DNA of 64,000 nt from HGM04593 sp045634365 (GCA_045634365.1 JAZRAC010000014.1:1-64000); one strand, 5' to 3'; counted from the stretch's first letter, positions 50,681-60,292 are shown. Made by a program: numbers and translations. Notes: generated by a model from the letters alone, not told the origin.

Positions 50681-53600
50681 ATGAGAAAATTTACATTACT
50701 CCTCTTAGCATTGTGTTTTTGCATTGCAACGCAGATTTTTGCCGACAGCAGTATAAACCTCACCCCTGTGCCTAAAAATATGACAGTGGGAAGCGGGCGA
50801 CTCACCTTGCCATCCTCATTCGGCATTTACACAGGCGGGCTATCTGCCGACATTGTGGCCGAAGCTGCAAAATTTGCAAACGTAATAAACAAAGTCACCG
50901 GTTATAGTGTAAGCACCAACGCCGGAGCCGATGCGCTGATAAAGCTATCCCTATACACCGGCAGCGAGGAGCTTGGCAACGAAGGATACACTCTCGACAT
51001 TACCGCAAGCGGCATTACCGTTTCGGCCAACAATGCCACGGGATTCTACTATGCTTTTCAAAGTATAAAGAAAATGTTGCCCGCCTGTGTAATGGCCGAG
51101 GTTAAGGATGAGAGTGTTACAGAATTCTCCCTCCCCGTAGTAAGTATCTCCGACGCGCCCCGCTTCGAATATCGTGGTTTTATGCTCGACGTGAGCCGCC
51201 ACTACTTCACGGTGGAAGAGATAAAGAGGATGATAGATGTAATGTCGTACTACAAGATGAATCGCTTTCATTGGCACCTCACCGACGACCAAGGTTGGCG
51301 CATAGAGATTGAGAAATACCCCCGCCTCACAGGCATTGGTGCCGTGCGCAATAACTCGTGGAGCGTAGACCCCGTTTATGGCGGTTACTACACCAACGAA
51401 CCATACGGCCCCTATTTCTACACAAAGCAAGAGGCACGCGACATTGTGGCATACGCCAAGGAGCGACACATTGAGGTTGTGCCCGAGGTTGAATTCCCCG
51501 GCCACTCTTGTGCCGCTGTGACAGCCTACCCCGAATACAGTTGCTACCCCAACGGCAACCACAGCGTGCAGGTGAACGGCGGTATTTTCAGCGATGTTCT
51601 TAATGTGGGAAGCGAAAATACCCTGCAATTTGCCAAAGACATCCTCGATGAAATTACCGACATTTTCCCCTACTCCGACATTCACATAGGCGGTGACGAA
51701 ACACCCACAAGCGCGTGGCAAAATAACGCCGAATGTCAGGCACTTATGGAAGAGCAAGGCTTTTCCAACATACGCGAATTGCAATCGTTCTTCGTGCGTC
51801 GCCTTGCCGACCATCTTGCACAAAAAGAGGGCGACAAGAAACGCAACGTAATTATGTGGAACGAAAGCCTCACGGCAAGCGGAACCAACATAGACCTTAT
51901 CGACGGCACCGAAGGAACGCTTATGTGCTGGGAGAGCGGACAGGTGCAACCCGGAGCGTTGAAGGCTGCACAGTTGGGTCTAAAATCCATTATCACCCCT
52001 TGGGGCCCCTACTACATTAACCGCAAACAGAGCAGCAACCCCGACGAACCGGTGGGAGCAGGATACGGCGACGACACTGTGCAAAAGACATACGAATATG
52101 TGCCCGTGCCTTCATCGGTTCCCTCTAATTTAAGAAAATACTATGTAGGCGTTCAAGGAACCTTCTGGACCGAGCACGTGCAGAGCAACTATCTGCTCGA
52201 ATACCTTGCCCTGCCCCGCCTCATTGCCATTGCCGAGACAGGTTGGACTCCCGAGGCAAAAAAGGACTTTACAGACTTTTGTGAGCGTATAACAAAAGAC
52301 ACCCTCTTGCTCGATTACAACAACTACGAATATGGTCGCCATTTTATTAACGACGGCAAGGGCGACGCAAAAGTAATGCCCGAGAACTCTACCGACGAAA
52401 AGAAAGTGTGGTACCGAATAATCACCACTGCCACCGACAACCGTGCAGGCAAATGCATAGAGCTGTTGCGCGAAGGCTCACCCACCATCGGAACAGGAAA
52501 TGCCAAGGCCAACCGCTTGTGGAACGGCGTTGTTGCCCAAGAGGGAGAGGCTGCCTACGACTATCAGCTGTGGGCGTGGATGGAGGACCCCGACAATCCC
52601 GGCTACTATGCAATGGTGAATAAAGCAAAGCCCGACGGCTCGGTAAAAAGTACCCCCACTGCCGAGAACAACACCGGACGCTGGGACTACGACGACAGCA
52701 AGCGTCACTACGACTTTATACTCGGCGACAGAGCATACGCAGCTAACGGCGACAACTACAATTACAGCATACGCAGCCAAAAAGTATCGAACACCAATAT
52801 GTGTATGAATTTCGCCGGCCCCGGGCAGAATAACTCCATTAACCTATGGAGCAACCCCGCCGATGGCAACGGAGGCATCTGGGAGTTCCGTCCCTTGGTG
52901 GCAGCCGGCAGCGACATTGTCATAAACTACCCTGCACAGGGCGACTTTGTGCGCATTGCCAACAATGTGGAGAAATTCAACGGGTGGGCCATAATAGACG
53001 ACGGCAAGGCCACCGCAACGGTTGCAGCCACACAATACGCTGCCGACGTATGGGAGGTGGTAACAGCTACCACCACCGATGCAGGGCAAAATATCACCTT
53101 GCGCAACACCGCCACAGGCCGATACATTTCGGGCACCACAGCCCCAATCACATTGGGCACAAGTGCGGCCACACTCACCAATGTATACAACAAACTCACC
53201 GGAGATTTTTCCATAAAAGCAGGCGACAATGCCCTCTTCCCTATGCCCGAAAAATCCACCACCAACCCCAACACTCTAGGCACAGGCGGAATTTACCCGC
53301 AAGGTTCAGCGTGGAGATACGAGAAAGTCTATCAGGTTACATACGAATGCTACGACACAGACGGGAACCTCATTGAACGCTACCACACTGCCGCCCCCGC
53401 AGGCAAGAACTTTGTCTGCCAAGCACCGGAGATAAAAAATCACGACATAAAGGCATACGATGCAACAGGTGGCACCATCGTTCCCACCATCGCCAATATT
53501 TCGGCACACACCACAGTGAAGGTAACATACGAGCGCAACGCCTACAATATTACCTATCGTTGCAAGGAGGAGCGTGGCGGCATAATCGGCGAATATGAGC

Positions 53601-54508
53601 ACTCCTGCATTATGGGCGAGGCATTCAACATACAATACCCCGAACAGGAACTTTTCACACTCGTCGGTGGCGACAAGGCCGAGGGCACATTTACCCCCAC
53701 AGCCGACACAACCATCGAGGTTATTTACAGCACAGAGGGCAAATGTGGATTTAAGGCAGTGGGCAATCCTGTAACAACCCCCACAGCAGGCAACAGCTAT
53801 CTTATATTCAACGCAAAGGATGAAACAAGCCGCAGCGGTTATGTTTCGGTGGCCGGAATCGGCGGTGAGGTAACCACCACCAACAACCTAACCGAGGGAG
53901 CACCGAAATATATATGGACACTCACCGCAAACGGGAACGGCTACACGGTGGGCAACGAGAATGGCTGTTACATTCCCGCACTTAACCGCGGCGGTCGCAT
54001 ATATGCTGCCGAGAGTGGCGACACATTCACATTCAGCCTCAACGACGATGGCACAACATTCAGCGTAAAAGGCACCAACAACTACTATTGGAACGCAAAC
54101 GCCAACAACACCCTCACAGGATGGAGCGACGCGCACCCCATTATGCTGTACGAATATTATGTGCACCCCTACTTCACCGTAACATACACCTGTGTGGACA
54201 GCGAAGGCAACACTCTGCAGAGCCGCAGCAGCGAGGTTAAGGGAGGCGACTCGTACAACCTCATAATCCCGCAATTCGAGGATTTGACGGTAGTAGAGAA
54301 CGATGTTGTTTACGACGAAATTGCCAACGTAAAAAAGAACATTGAAATAACAATCACATACTCCGACAATGCCACCGGAATTGACAATATTATTGCCGAC
54401 ACAATAAACGACAATAAATATTACGACCTCTACGGGCGAGCAGTTGAGCGCCCCGCGAAGAGCGGAATATACATATACAACGGAAAGAAAATTCTAATCG
54501 CGCAGTAA
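50681..54508 (+). CDS. Large multidomain GH20 hexosaminidase with MucBP-like repeats and sorting tail
   Basis: 1275 residues. A signal peptide (about 1-21, IFADS) is followed by a GH20b domain and a GH20 barrel with FEYRGFMLDVSRHYF, MNRFHWHLTDDQGWRIEI, PEVEFPGHS and the catalytic pair Asp339-Glu340 in HIGGDETP. After the barrel comes a ricin-like or lectin-like region (about 600-870). Three MucBP-like modules follow (YECYDTDGNLIERYHT, YRCKEERGGIIGEYEHS, YTCVDSEGNTLQSRS). The C-terminus YYDLYGRAVERPAKSGIYI looks like a Bacteroidota secretion-sorting tail. Function: removal of terminal N-acetylhexosamines from surface-bound glycans. Start chosen after the promoter. Confidence 0.9.
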   Translation: MRKFTLLLLALCFCIATQIFADSSINLTPVPKNMTVGSGRLTLPSSFGIYTGGLSADIVAEAAKFANVINKVTGYSVSTNAGADALIKLSLYTGSEELGNEGYTLDITASGITVSANNATGFYYAFQSIKKMLPACVMAEVKDESVTEFSLPVVSISDAPRFEYRGFMLDVSRHYFTVEEIKRMIDVMSYYKMNRFHWHLTDDQGWRIEIEKYPRLTGIGAVRNNSWSVDPVYGGYYTNEPYGPYFYTKQEARDIVAYAKERHIEVVPEVEFPGHSCAAVTAYPEYSCYPNGNHSVQVNGGIFSDVLNVGSENTLQFAKDILDEITDIFPYSDIHIGGDETPTSAWQNNAECQALMEEQGFSNIRELQSFFVRRLADHLAQKEGDKKRNVIMWNESLTASGTNIDLIDGTEGTLMCWESGQVQPGALKAAQLGLKSIITPWGPYYINRKQSSNPDEPVGAGYGDDTVQKTYEYVPVPSSVPSNLRKYYVGVQGTFWTEHVQSNYLLEYLALPRLIAIAETGWTPEAKKDFTDFCERITKDTLLLDYNNYEYGRHFINDGKGDAKVMPENSTDEKKVWYRIITTATDNRAGKCIELLREGSPTIGTGNAKANRLWNGVVAQEGEAAYDYQLWAWMEDPDNPGYYAMVNKAKPDGSVKSTPTAENNTGRWDYDDSKRHYDFILGDRAYAANGDNYNYSIRSQKVSNTNMCMNFAGPGQNNSINLWSNPADGNGGIWEFRPLVAAGSDIVINYPAQGDFVRIANNVEKFNGWAIIDDGKATATVAATQYAADVWEVVTATTTDAGQNITLRNTATGRYISGTTAPITLGTSAATLTNVYNKLTGDFSIKAGDNALFPMPEKSTTNPNTLGTGGIYPQGSAWRYEKVYQVTYECYDTDGNLIERYHTAAPAGKNFVCQAPEIKNHDIKAYDATGGTIVPTIANISAHTTVKVTYERNAYNITYRCKEERGGIIGEYEHSCIMGEAFNIQYPEQELFTLVGGDKAEGTFTPTADTTIEVIYSTEGKCGFKAVGNPVTTPTAGNSYLIFNAKDETSRSGYVSVAGIGGEVTTTNNLTEGAPKYIWTLTANGNGYTVGNENGCYIPALNRGGRIYAAESGDTFTFSLNDDGTTFSVKGTNNYYWNANANNTLTGWSDAHPIMLYEYYVHPYFTVTYTCVDSEGNTLQSRSSEVKGGDSYNLIIPQFEDLTVVENDVVYDEIANVKKNIEITITYSDNATGIDNIIADTINDNKYYDLYGRAVERPAKSGIYIYNGKKILIAQ

Positions 54509-54516
54509 CACCATCT

Positions 54517-54774
54517 ATGAAGAAGATTGTTTATAAAACACGAGGAACCTGCTCACAATTCATAGAATTGGAGGGCGAAAATGGCAGAATTGCAAAGGCA
54601 ACCTTCTATGGGGGTTGCGACGGCAATCTGCAAGGAATTTCCAAATTGGTAGCCGGAATGAAATACGAGGAGGTAATTGAACGCCTCAACGGAATAAGTT
54701 GCAACGGCAAGCCCACTTCGTGCCCCGACCAATTGTGCAGGGCTGTGGAACAGCTTATGCAGGAGGATAGGTAA
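54517..54774 (+). CDS. TSCPD domain protein (TIGR03905-like)
   Basis: 85 residues, the stand-alone TSCPD domain otherwise found at the end of some ribonucleotide reductases. Conserved parts: YKTRGTCSQFIELE, KATFYGGCDGNLQGISKLVAGM, and CNGKPTSCPDQLCRAV with the Ser-Cys-Pro-Asp of the name. Biochemical role unknown. Eight bp after the GH20 stop and 22 bp before an FKBP gene on the same strand. Confidence 0.88.
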   Translation: MKKIVYKTRGTCSQFIELEGENGRIAKATFYGGCDGNLQGISKLVAGMKYEEVIERLNGISCNGKPTSCPDQLCRAVEQLMQEDR

Positions 54775-54796
54775 CCGTCTTTTTTTGAGAGTATTT

Positions 54797-55210
54797 ATGG
54801 CAAAAAAGATAAAAAACAACGAATACCGCACAAGGAACGAGGAGTTCCTGAAAGCCCTGCGAGAGGGCGAGGAGGAGCTATACGAAATTTCGCAAGGCGT
54901 ATTGTGCAAAATTCTGAAAAGCGGCACAGGCGACCGCAGCCCTCGTGCCAACAGCGTGGTAACCGTCCACTATAAAGGCTCGCTCATAAACGGCAAAGTA
55001 TTCGACAGCAGTTACGAGCGCGGCTACCCCGAGGCGTTCAGGCTCAACGAGCTTATTACCGGATGGCAGATTGCCCTCACACAGATGCACATTGGCGACC
55101 ATTGGATTGTTTATATTCCACAGGAGGTGGGCTACGGCAGGCAGGGCAACGGCTCAATCCCCGGCTACTCCACCCTGATATTTGAAATGGAGCTTATAGC
55201 CATAATGTAA
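54797..55210 (+). CDS. FKBP-type peptidyl-prolyl cis-trans isomerase
   Basis: 137 residues: a helical N-terminal segment (NEEFLKALREGEEELYE) and one FKBP domain, with VTVHYKGSLINGKVFDSSY, ELITGWQIALTQMHIGDHW and YIPQEVGYG. It assists protein folding; without a signal peptide it is cytoplasmic. ATG 54797 (MAKKIKNNEY) is preferred over an upstream TTG at 54785. Confidence 0.9.
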   Translation: MAKKIKNNEYRTRNEEFLKALREGEEELYEISQGVLCKILKSGTGDRSPRANSVVTVHYKGSLINGKVFDSSYERGYPEAFRLNELITGWQIALTQMHIGDHWIVYIPQEVGYGRQGNGSIPGYSTLIFEMELIAIM

Positions 55211-55222
55211 CCCATCAGAGCT

Positions 55223-55402
55223 ATGAACGAACTTCCGCAAGACCCTTTTATGCTATATAGCTGGGTAAATATGAAACTGCGCGACTATTACGACTCGCTC
55301 GATGAGCTATGCACCTCGACTGGCATCGAGCGCAAGGAGATTGAAGAGAAACTGCGCAGTGCAGGCTTCGAGTACAACGAGGAACTTAATAAATTTTGGT
55401 AG
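55223..55402 (+). CDS. DUF4250 family small protein
   Basis: A 59-residue frame from ATG 55223 to TAG 55402: it begins MNELPQDPFMLYSWVNMKL and ends AGFEYNEELNKFW. This matches the DUF4250 family almost end to end (conserved LPxDPxMLxSxxNMKLRD start and FEYNxExNxFW end, a short helix-turn-helix-like IERKEIEEKL). Function unknown. It is 12 bp downstream of the FKBP gene on the same strand and converges on the reductase gene. Easily missed because of its size. Confidence 0.85.
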   Translation: MNELPQDPFMLYSWVNMKLRDYYDSLDELCTSTGIERKEIEEKLRSAGFEYNEELNKFW

Positions 55403-55413
55403 AAAAGCACTGC

Positions 55414-56289
55414 TTACCAACGCCCCAAGGCAATATCGAGGAATAGTCGCAGGCCATCGATGGTATTCGAGAAGCAGATACGGCCACCCGATGCACGGAA
55501 CAATTTATCGCCACAGATAGAGATATTCCGCTCGTGCGACGGGAAACGCTCATAGTCGGGGATTATATACTGCAAGGCGGCACCGCCAACGCCAAACATT
55601 TCGCAATAACAGCAAGCAGTTTCATAGGTGTTCACAATATTCTCGGCACCATAATTATATACACCGCCCTGCAACGAAAATGTTACAGGCAGAAAATCCA
55701 CAACCTCGCGCACCCACGTAATTCCACGATATTCGCGCACAGGCACGGCAAGCGGCTTGCGCTGCTCCAAGGCTGTGGCTATATTATGCACAAAATCGTT
55801 GTGACGGGGAAGAGTCTCGCTGTGAGCATCGTACATCCAAGTGGCACGCAGAATAACCGCATCGGGCAGCAGGGCTGCAATGCGCAGCTCGGCCTCCAAT
55901 TTATGCTTGCCATAAACATTTTCGGGCGACACAGGCACCGCCTCATTCAGCAACCCGAGCGTGGTATTGCCGTTGTATATCTGGTCGGAGGAGAAGAATA
56001 TGAATTTTGCGCCACGATGCGCTGCTGCACGCGCAACATTCTCGGCACCAAGCACATTCACCCTGTAACTATCGTCGGGGTGTTGCTCGCAGTATCCGGT
56101 ATTGGATATTGCCGCCAGATGCAGAATAACATCGGGCTGATTGGCTGCCATATAGGAATCGATCGAAGCTGTATCGGTTATATCCATTTCGCCGTGCGAG
56201 GGAGCAAGTATTTTATAATCGTTACTCCAACGCTTCACAAAGCGACTGCCCACAAAGCCACTCGCACCTGTAACCAAAATTGTTTGCAT
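55414..56289 (-). CDS. NAD(P)-dependent reductase of the RmlD/extended SDR family
   Basis: 291 residues from ATG 56289 (MQTILVTGASGFVGSRF). Rossmann motif TGASGFVGS, catalytic Tyr-x3-Lys in NVYGKHKLEAEL, and the segment DVILHLAAISNTGYCEQHPD as in dTDP-4-dehydrorhamnose reductases. No other rhamnose genes are present, so the substrate is open; a nucleotide-sugar or similar reductase is likely. A longer in-frame start at 56367 would add 26 unrelated residues. Confidence 0.83.
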   Translation of the reverse strand: MQTILVTGASGFVGSRFVKRWSNDYKILAPSHGEMDITDTASIDSYMAANQPDVILHLAAISNTGYCEQHPDDSYRVNVLGAENVARAAAHRGAKFIFFSSDQIYNGNTTLGLLNEAVPVSPENVYGKHKLEAELRIAALLPDAVILRATWMYDAHSETLPRHNDFVHNIATALEQRKPLAVPVREYRGITWVREVVDFLPVTFSLQGGVYNYGAENIVNTYETACCYCEMFGVGGAALQYIIPDYERFPSHERNISICGDKLFRASGGRICFSNTIDGLRLFLDIALGRW

Positions 56290-56310
56290 AATAATATAAT
56301 TGATTCGTTG

Positions 56311-56318
56311 CGAAGATA
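56311..56318 (-). promoter_or_regulatory. Candidate -7 box before the SDR gene
   Basis: TATCTTCG on the minus strand, 21 bp upstream of ATG 56289; a TAnnTTCG variant. Confidence 0.45.
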
Positions 56319-56419
56319 ATAAATTTGTTTCATAAAACAACGCGAATGGCAGCAGAGGGCGATGCACGCAAAATATTTAACCTTATTTAAACGCATTTTG
56401 CAATATTATTCGCCAATTG

Positions 56420-56452
56420 TTTGTCCATTGTCGCGATAAAATATTATTTTCG
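56420..56452 (+). promoter_or_regulatory. Promoter before sdaA
   Basis: -33 TTTG at 56420-56423, 21-bp spacer, -7 TATTTTCG at 56445-56452. Predicted start about 16 bp before the ATG. Confidence 0.6.
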
Positions 56453-56474
56453 CACATAAACAATAATATTATTT

Positions 56475-57686
56475 ATGAAGTCACTGCGCGAATTATTCAG
56501 AATAGGGCTCGGCCCGTCGAGCAGCCACACAATGGGCCCCAACAGGGCTGCCAAGCTCTTTGCCGAGCGTTGCCCCAATGTCGACAGTTACCGTGTCACG
56601 CTCTATGGCAGCCTTGCAGCCACAGGCGAGGGACACATGACCGACAAGGCCATAATGGAGGTGCTTGAACCCATCGCACCCTTGGAACTTGTGTGGAAGC
56701 CAGCAGTGTTCCTCCCCTTTCACCCCAACGGAATGAAGTTCGAGGGAATAAAAAGCGGTAAAGCCATTGACGAATGGATTATATACAGCGTGGGCGGCGG
56801 AGAGCTTGCCAACGAACAGACCACCAAGAACGAGGCCGATATTTATCCGCTTACCACTGCACACGAAATTATGGATTGGTGCGACGAAACAGGTTGCTCC
56901 TTCTGGGAATATGTGGAGAAGCACGAAGGCCCCGAAATTTGGGACTATCTTAAAGAGGTGTGGCACACAATGCAAACAACCATACGCCGAGGGCTTGAAC
57001 ACGAGGGAGTGCTCCCCGGCGGTCTCGGAATACAGAGAAAAGCAGGGCTCTATCTGCTAAAATCGCGCTCATACAGTGCATCGGTTGCCAGCAAGGCCAA
57101 AATTTATGCATACGCCCTTGCTACGTCCGAGGAGAATGCAAGCGGCACCACCATAGTAACCGCGCCCACCTGTGGCTCGTGCGGAGTGTTGCCGGCGGTG
57201 CTCTACCACCTGTCGCAATCACACGAAAATAGCGAAGCACGCATATTGCGCGCCCTTGCCACAGCCGGCCTTTTTGGCAATATTGCCAAGGAGCACGCCT
57301 CAATATCGGGAGCCGATGTTGGCTGCCAAGGTGAAGTGGGAGTAGCCTGTGCAATGGCCGCTGCCGCAGCCTGCCAGCTATTCGGCGGCACCATAAACCA
57401 AATTGAGTATGCTGCCGAAATGGGGCTCGAACACCATTTGGGACTCACCTGCGACCCCCTGTGCGGGCTTGTTCAGGTACCCTGCATAGAGCGCAACGCC
57501 ATTGCCGCATCGCGCGCACTCGACGCTTGCACATACGCGGCCCTCTCCGACGGCAAGCACAAGATCGACTACGACCGCATTGTGGAGGTTATGAAGGAAA
57601 CGGGGCACGACATTCCCAGCCTCTACAAAGAGACCTCCACCGGCGGTATTGCCAAAATAGATGTAAAGAAACGCAGAAAAGGATAA
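56475..57686 (+). CDS. sdaA: L-serine ammonia-lyase, single-chain iron-sulfur type
   Basis: Deaminates serine to pyruvate and ammonia with a [4Fe-4S] cluster. The 403 residues contain both the beta-type N-terminal domain (GPSSSHTMGPNRAA) and the alpha domain (APTCGSCGVLPAVLYHL, GEVGVACAMAAAAA, GLTCDPLCGLVQVPCIERNA), with the cluster cysteines in the last segments. Length is typical. It heads a plus-strand group with a thioredoxin-like gene, prmA and SemiSWEET. Confidence 0.96.
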   Translation: MKSLRELFRIGLGPSSSHTMGPNRAAKLFAERCPNVDSYRVTLYGSLAATGEGHMTDKAIMEVLEPIAPLELVWKPAVFLPFHPNGMKFEGIKSGKAIDEWIIYSVGGGELANEQTTKNEADIYPLTTAHEIMDWCDETGCSFWEYVEKHEGPEIWDYLKEVWHTMQTTIRRGLEHEGVLPGGLGIQRKAGLYLLKSRSYSASVASKAKIYAYALATSEENASGTTIVTAPTCGSCGVLPAVLYHLSQSHENSEARILRALATAGLFGNIAKEHASISGADVGCQGEVGVACAMAAAAACQLFGGTINQIEYAAEMGLEHHLGLTCDPLCGLVQVPCIERNAIAASRALDACTYAALSDGKHKIDYDRIVEVMKETGHDIPSLYKETSTGGIAKIDVKKRRKG

Positions 57687-57704
57687 TCACCCAAAAGCAA
57701 AAAA

Positions 57705-58139
57705 ATGATGAAAAAAACTCTTTTAATATTCACTCTGTTGCTTGCAGCAATAGGTACTTATGCCCAAGAGAGCAATGTAATTCACCTTACAAAGGCCGAG
57801 TTTATAAAGAAGGTTTACGACTACACCATAAGCGACAAAGTATTGCGCTACAAAGGTGACAAGCCTGCCATCATAGACTTTTACGCAAATTGGTGCGGTC
57901 CCTGTCGCAGGCTCTCCCCCATTCTCGAAGAGATTGCTACAGAATTCAAAAAGGATATTTACATATACAAGGTTGACACTGACAAAGAGCCCGAAATTGC
58001 AACAAAATTCGGCATACGCGCCCTGCCCACACTGCTTTTCATTCCAATGGAAGGAGAGCCGCAGGGCAACGAAGGATTTTTGTCGAAAGAGCAATTATAC
58101 GAAGCTATATACTCTATTCTCATAAAGACAGAAGAATAA
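57705..58139 (+). CDS. Exported thioredoxin-family protein
   Basis: 144 residues with a signal peptide (about 1-20, IGTYAQES). The thioredoxin fold has active site WCGPC in YANWCGPCRRLSPIL and cis-Pro in RALPTLLFI. Located in the periplasm, where it could reduce or isomerise disulfides or supply electrons. It differs from the cytoplasmic trxA at 19.4 kb. Eighteen bp after sdaA and 12 bp before prmA. Confidence 0.88.
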   Translation: MMKKTLLIFTLLLAAIGTYAQESNVIHLTKAEFIKKVYDYTISDKVLRYKGDKPAIIDFYANWCGPCRRLSPILEEIATEFKKDIYIYKVDTDKEPEIATKFGIRALPTLLFIPMEGEPQGNEGFLSKEQLYEAIYSILIKTEE

Positions 58140-58151
58140 AAACTCCGCACA

Positions 58152-59000
58152 ATGAACAACTACACAAAAGTAACATTCACGGTAACCCCCGCCGAAGAGG
58201 TCGCCACCGATATTCTCGCCGCCCTGCTGGCCGAGGAGGGGTTCGAGAGTTTCGTTCCCGATGAACAAGGAATGAGCGCATACGCCCCACAAAGCACTTT
58301 CAGCGCCGAGAGCCTTGCCCTTATTGTGAACACATTTCCACTCGAAGGGTACAGCATTGCATATACAACCGAAACAATAGAGGGAGAAGATTGGAACGCC
58401 GAGTGGGAGAAGAACTACTTTCAGCCAATCATAGTCGACGACAAATGCGTGATACACAGCACCTTTCACACAGATATTCCAAAAGCCGAGTATGACATTC
58501 TCATCGACCCGAAAATGGCATTCGGCACAGGTTACCACCAGACAACCTGCCATATGATACGCGCTATTTTAGGGAGCGAGGTTAAAGAGAAAAGCCTTCT
58601 GGATATGGGGTGCGGAACTGCCCTTTTGGCCATTCTCGCACGAAAATGCGGCGCCGAGAAGGTGGTTGCCATAGACATTGACGAATTTGCCTACGAGAAT
58701 GCAAAAGAGAATATAATTCTAAACAACACTCCCGACATTGAGGTGCGCCTCGGCGGTGCCGAGGCCATAAAGGCAAGTGATAGCTTCGACTTTGTGATAG
58801 CCAACATAAACCGCAACATCCTGCTTGCAGATATGAGAAATTATGCAGCCTGTATGCACAGTGGCTCGACACTTTTTATAAGCGGATTTTACACCGATGA
58901 TATTGAGGTTCTCAAAGAGGAGGCCGCACGACACAGCCTTCGCTATGATAGTTGCGCCGAAAATAACCGTTGGGCAATGATGAAACTGATAAAAGAGTGA
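58152..59000 (+). CDS. prmA: Ribosomal protein L11 methyltransferase
   Basis: SAM-dependent methyltransferase that methylates ribosomal protein L11. 282 residues: an N-terminal substrate-binding domain (EDWNAEWEKNYFQP), then the SAM fold with MAFGTGYHQTT, LLDMGCGTALLAILA and the catalytic-region motif IANINRNILL. The pattern is diagnostic for PrmA. Confidence 0.94.
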   Translation: MNNYTKVTFTVTPAEEVATDILAALLAEEGFESFVPDEQGMSAYAPQSTFSAESLALIVNTFPLEGYSIAYTTETIEGEDWNAEWEKNYFQPIIVDDKCVIHSTFHTDIPKAEYDILIDPKMAFGTGYHQTTCHMIRAILGSEVKEKSLLDMGCGTALLAILARKCGAEKVVAIDIDEFAYENAKENIILNNTPDIEVRLGGAEAIKASDSFDFVIANINRNILLADMRNYAACMHSGSTLFISGFYTDDIEVLKEEAARHSLRYDSCAENNRWAMMKLIKE

Positions 59001-59005
59001 AATTC

Positions 59006-59036
59006 ATAGGGGTGGTTAAAGAAAAGCCGCCCCTAT
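59006..59036 (+). terminator. Hairpin between prmA and SemiSWEET
   Basis: ATAGGGGTGG at 59006-59015 pairs with CCGCCCCTAT at 59027-59036 with one G-U pair, followed by a T-rich stretch. Likely a terminator or attenuator inside the gene group. Confidence 0.6.
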
Positions 59037-59063
59037 TATTGTTATTACTCAAAAAAACAATCT

Positions 59064-59354
59064 ATGGAACAAGGAGCACTCTACGAAATTTGCGCTTATA
59101 TAGGCAGCATTGCAATGATTCTTGGTTATCTGCCACAGGCCATACAGACGATACGCACGCGCAACACCGACGGAATCTCCCTTCCGGCCTTTCTTATGAT
59201 GGCCATAGGAGCCTTCGGATTTATGTTGCAAGGCTTCATACACAAGCCCGATATTATATGGTCGGTAGCCGTAACCAACCTCATTACCACCGTTTGCAGC
59301 GCAATAGTCTTTGCCATTAAAATGTACAACGACTACTTCAAGAAACAACAGTAG
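59064..59354 (+). CDS. SemiSWEET-family sugar transporter subunit
   Basis: 96 residues, three transmembrane helices (about 8-28, 38-57, 65-88). It has the PQ-loop motif LGYLPQAIQTIRTRNTDG, with conserved prolines and the IRTRNT turn, and a C-terminal Lys-rich end. SemiSWEETs work as dimers and move small sugars through the inner membrane; substrate unknown. Confidence 0.9.
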   Translation: MEQGALYEICAYIGSIAMILGYLPQAIQTIRTRNTDGISLPAFLMMAIGAFGFMLQGFIHKPDIIWSVAVTNLITTVCSAIVFAIKMYNDYFKKQQ

Positions 59355-59359
59355 AAAAA

Positions 59360-60292
59360 CTACTCCCCTTTTATTTTAAGAGCATATAGCTTGGCTGCTA
59401 TTGCTCCGCTTATATTGTGCCACACACTGAAAATGGCACCGGGAATAACCGCAAGCGGAAAGGCCGCAAAATGCAGTGTGGCCAACGACGATGCAAGCCC
59501 GCTATTCTGCATTCCCACCTCTATGGAAATTGCCGCACGCTTGGGAAGAGAAAGCCCCAGAAAGCGACTGCCCCATAAACCTACCAAAAGCCCCGACACA
59601 TTATGCAAGGCGACAACCAACAGAATGAGCAGACCGCCATTGAGTAACCTATCGGCCGAGTGCGACACAATTATCGCAACCACAAAGGCTATCATCATAG
59701 AGGAGAATGCCGGCAGATAGGAGACCACACGGCGGGTGAACGCAGGCAACAACCGCTGCACAAGAAAACCGCCGAGAATGGGGGCAATTACCACATACAC
59801 AATGGAAAGGAGCATTGCCGTTGCATCAACATCCACAAAAGTACCCGCAAAAAGCAAAGTGAGCAAGGGGGTGAGCAGTGGCGCAAGCAGAGTGGAGACA
59901 GCAGTCATTCCCACAGAGAGCGCAAGGTCACCCTTTGCCAGATAGGTAATCACATTAGAGGCCGTACCTCCCGGACAGCACCCCACAAGAATTACCCCAA
60001 GAGCAAGGTCGGCCGGCAAGGCAAACAGCTTTACCAGCAGCCAAGCAAGCAGAGGCATTGCCGTAAACTGCATAAGACAACCAAGAAGAATATCCCGAGG
60101 GCGGCTGAATACCACTCTAAAATCGTCGAGGCTCAGCGTGAGGCCCATTCCAAACATAATAACACCCAGCATAGGGTTAATTGCTTGCATCTTCACGGGA
60201 GCAAGCACCCACGGTGCCGCAAGCGAAAAAAGAGCTGCAAACAGCACAATGAGCCCCATCCAACGGGAAATAAAATCGCATATTTTTTTCAT
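59360..60292 (-). CDS. Bile acid:sodium symporter (BASS) family protein
   Basis: 310 residues with about nine to ten hydrophobic helices. Family segments: LGVIMFGMGLTLSLDDF, the crossover GCCPGGTASNVITYLAKGD, and LSIEVGMQNSGLASSLA in the second half (here GMQNSGLAS). BASS members carry bile acids or other organic anions, such as pantoate, with sodium. Substrate cannot be chosen from the sequence. Confidence 0.9.
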   Translation of the reverse strand: MKKICDFISRWMGLIVLFAALFSLAAPWVLAPVKMQAINPMLGVIMFGMGLTLSLDDFRVVFSRPRDILLGCLMQFTAMPLLAWLLVKLFALPADLALGVILVGCCPGGTASNVITYLAKGDLALSVGMTAVSTLLAPLLTPLLTLLFAGTFVDVDATAMLLSIVYVVIAPILGGFLVQRLLPAFTRRVVSYLPAFSSMMIAFVVAIIVSHSADRLLNGGLLILLVVALHNVSGLLVGLWGSRFLGLSLPKRAAISIEVGMQNSGLASSLATLHFAAFPLAVIPGAIFSVWHNISGAIAAKLYALKIKGE

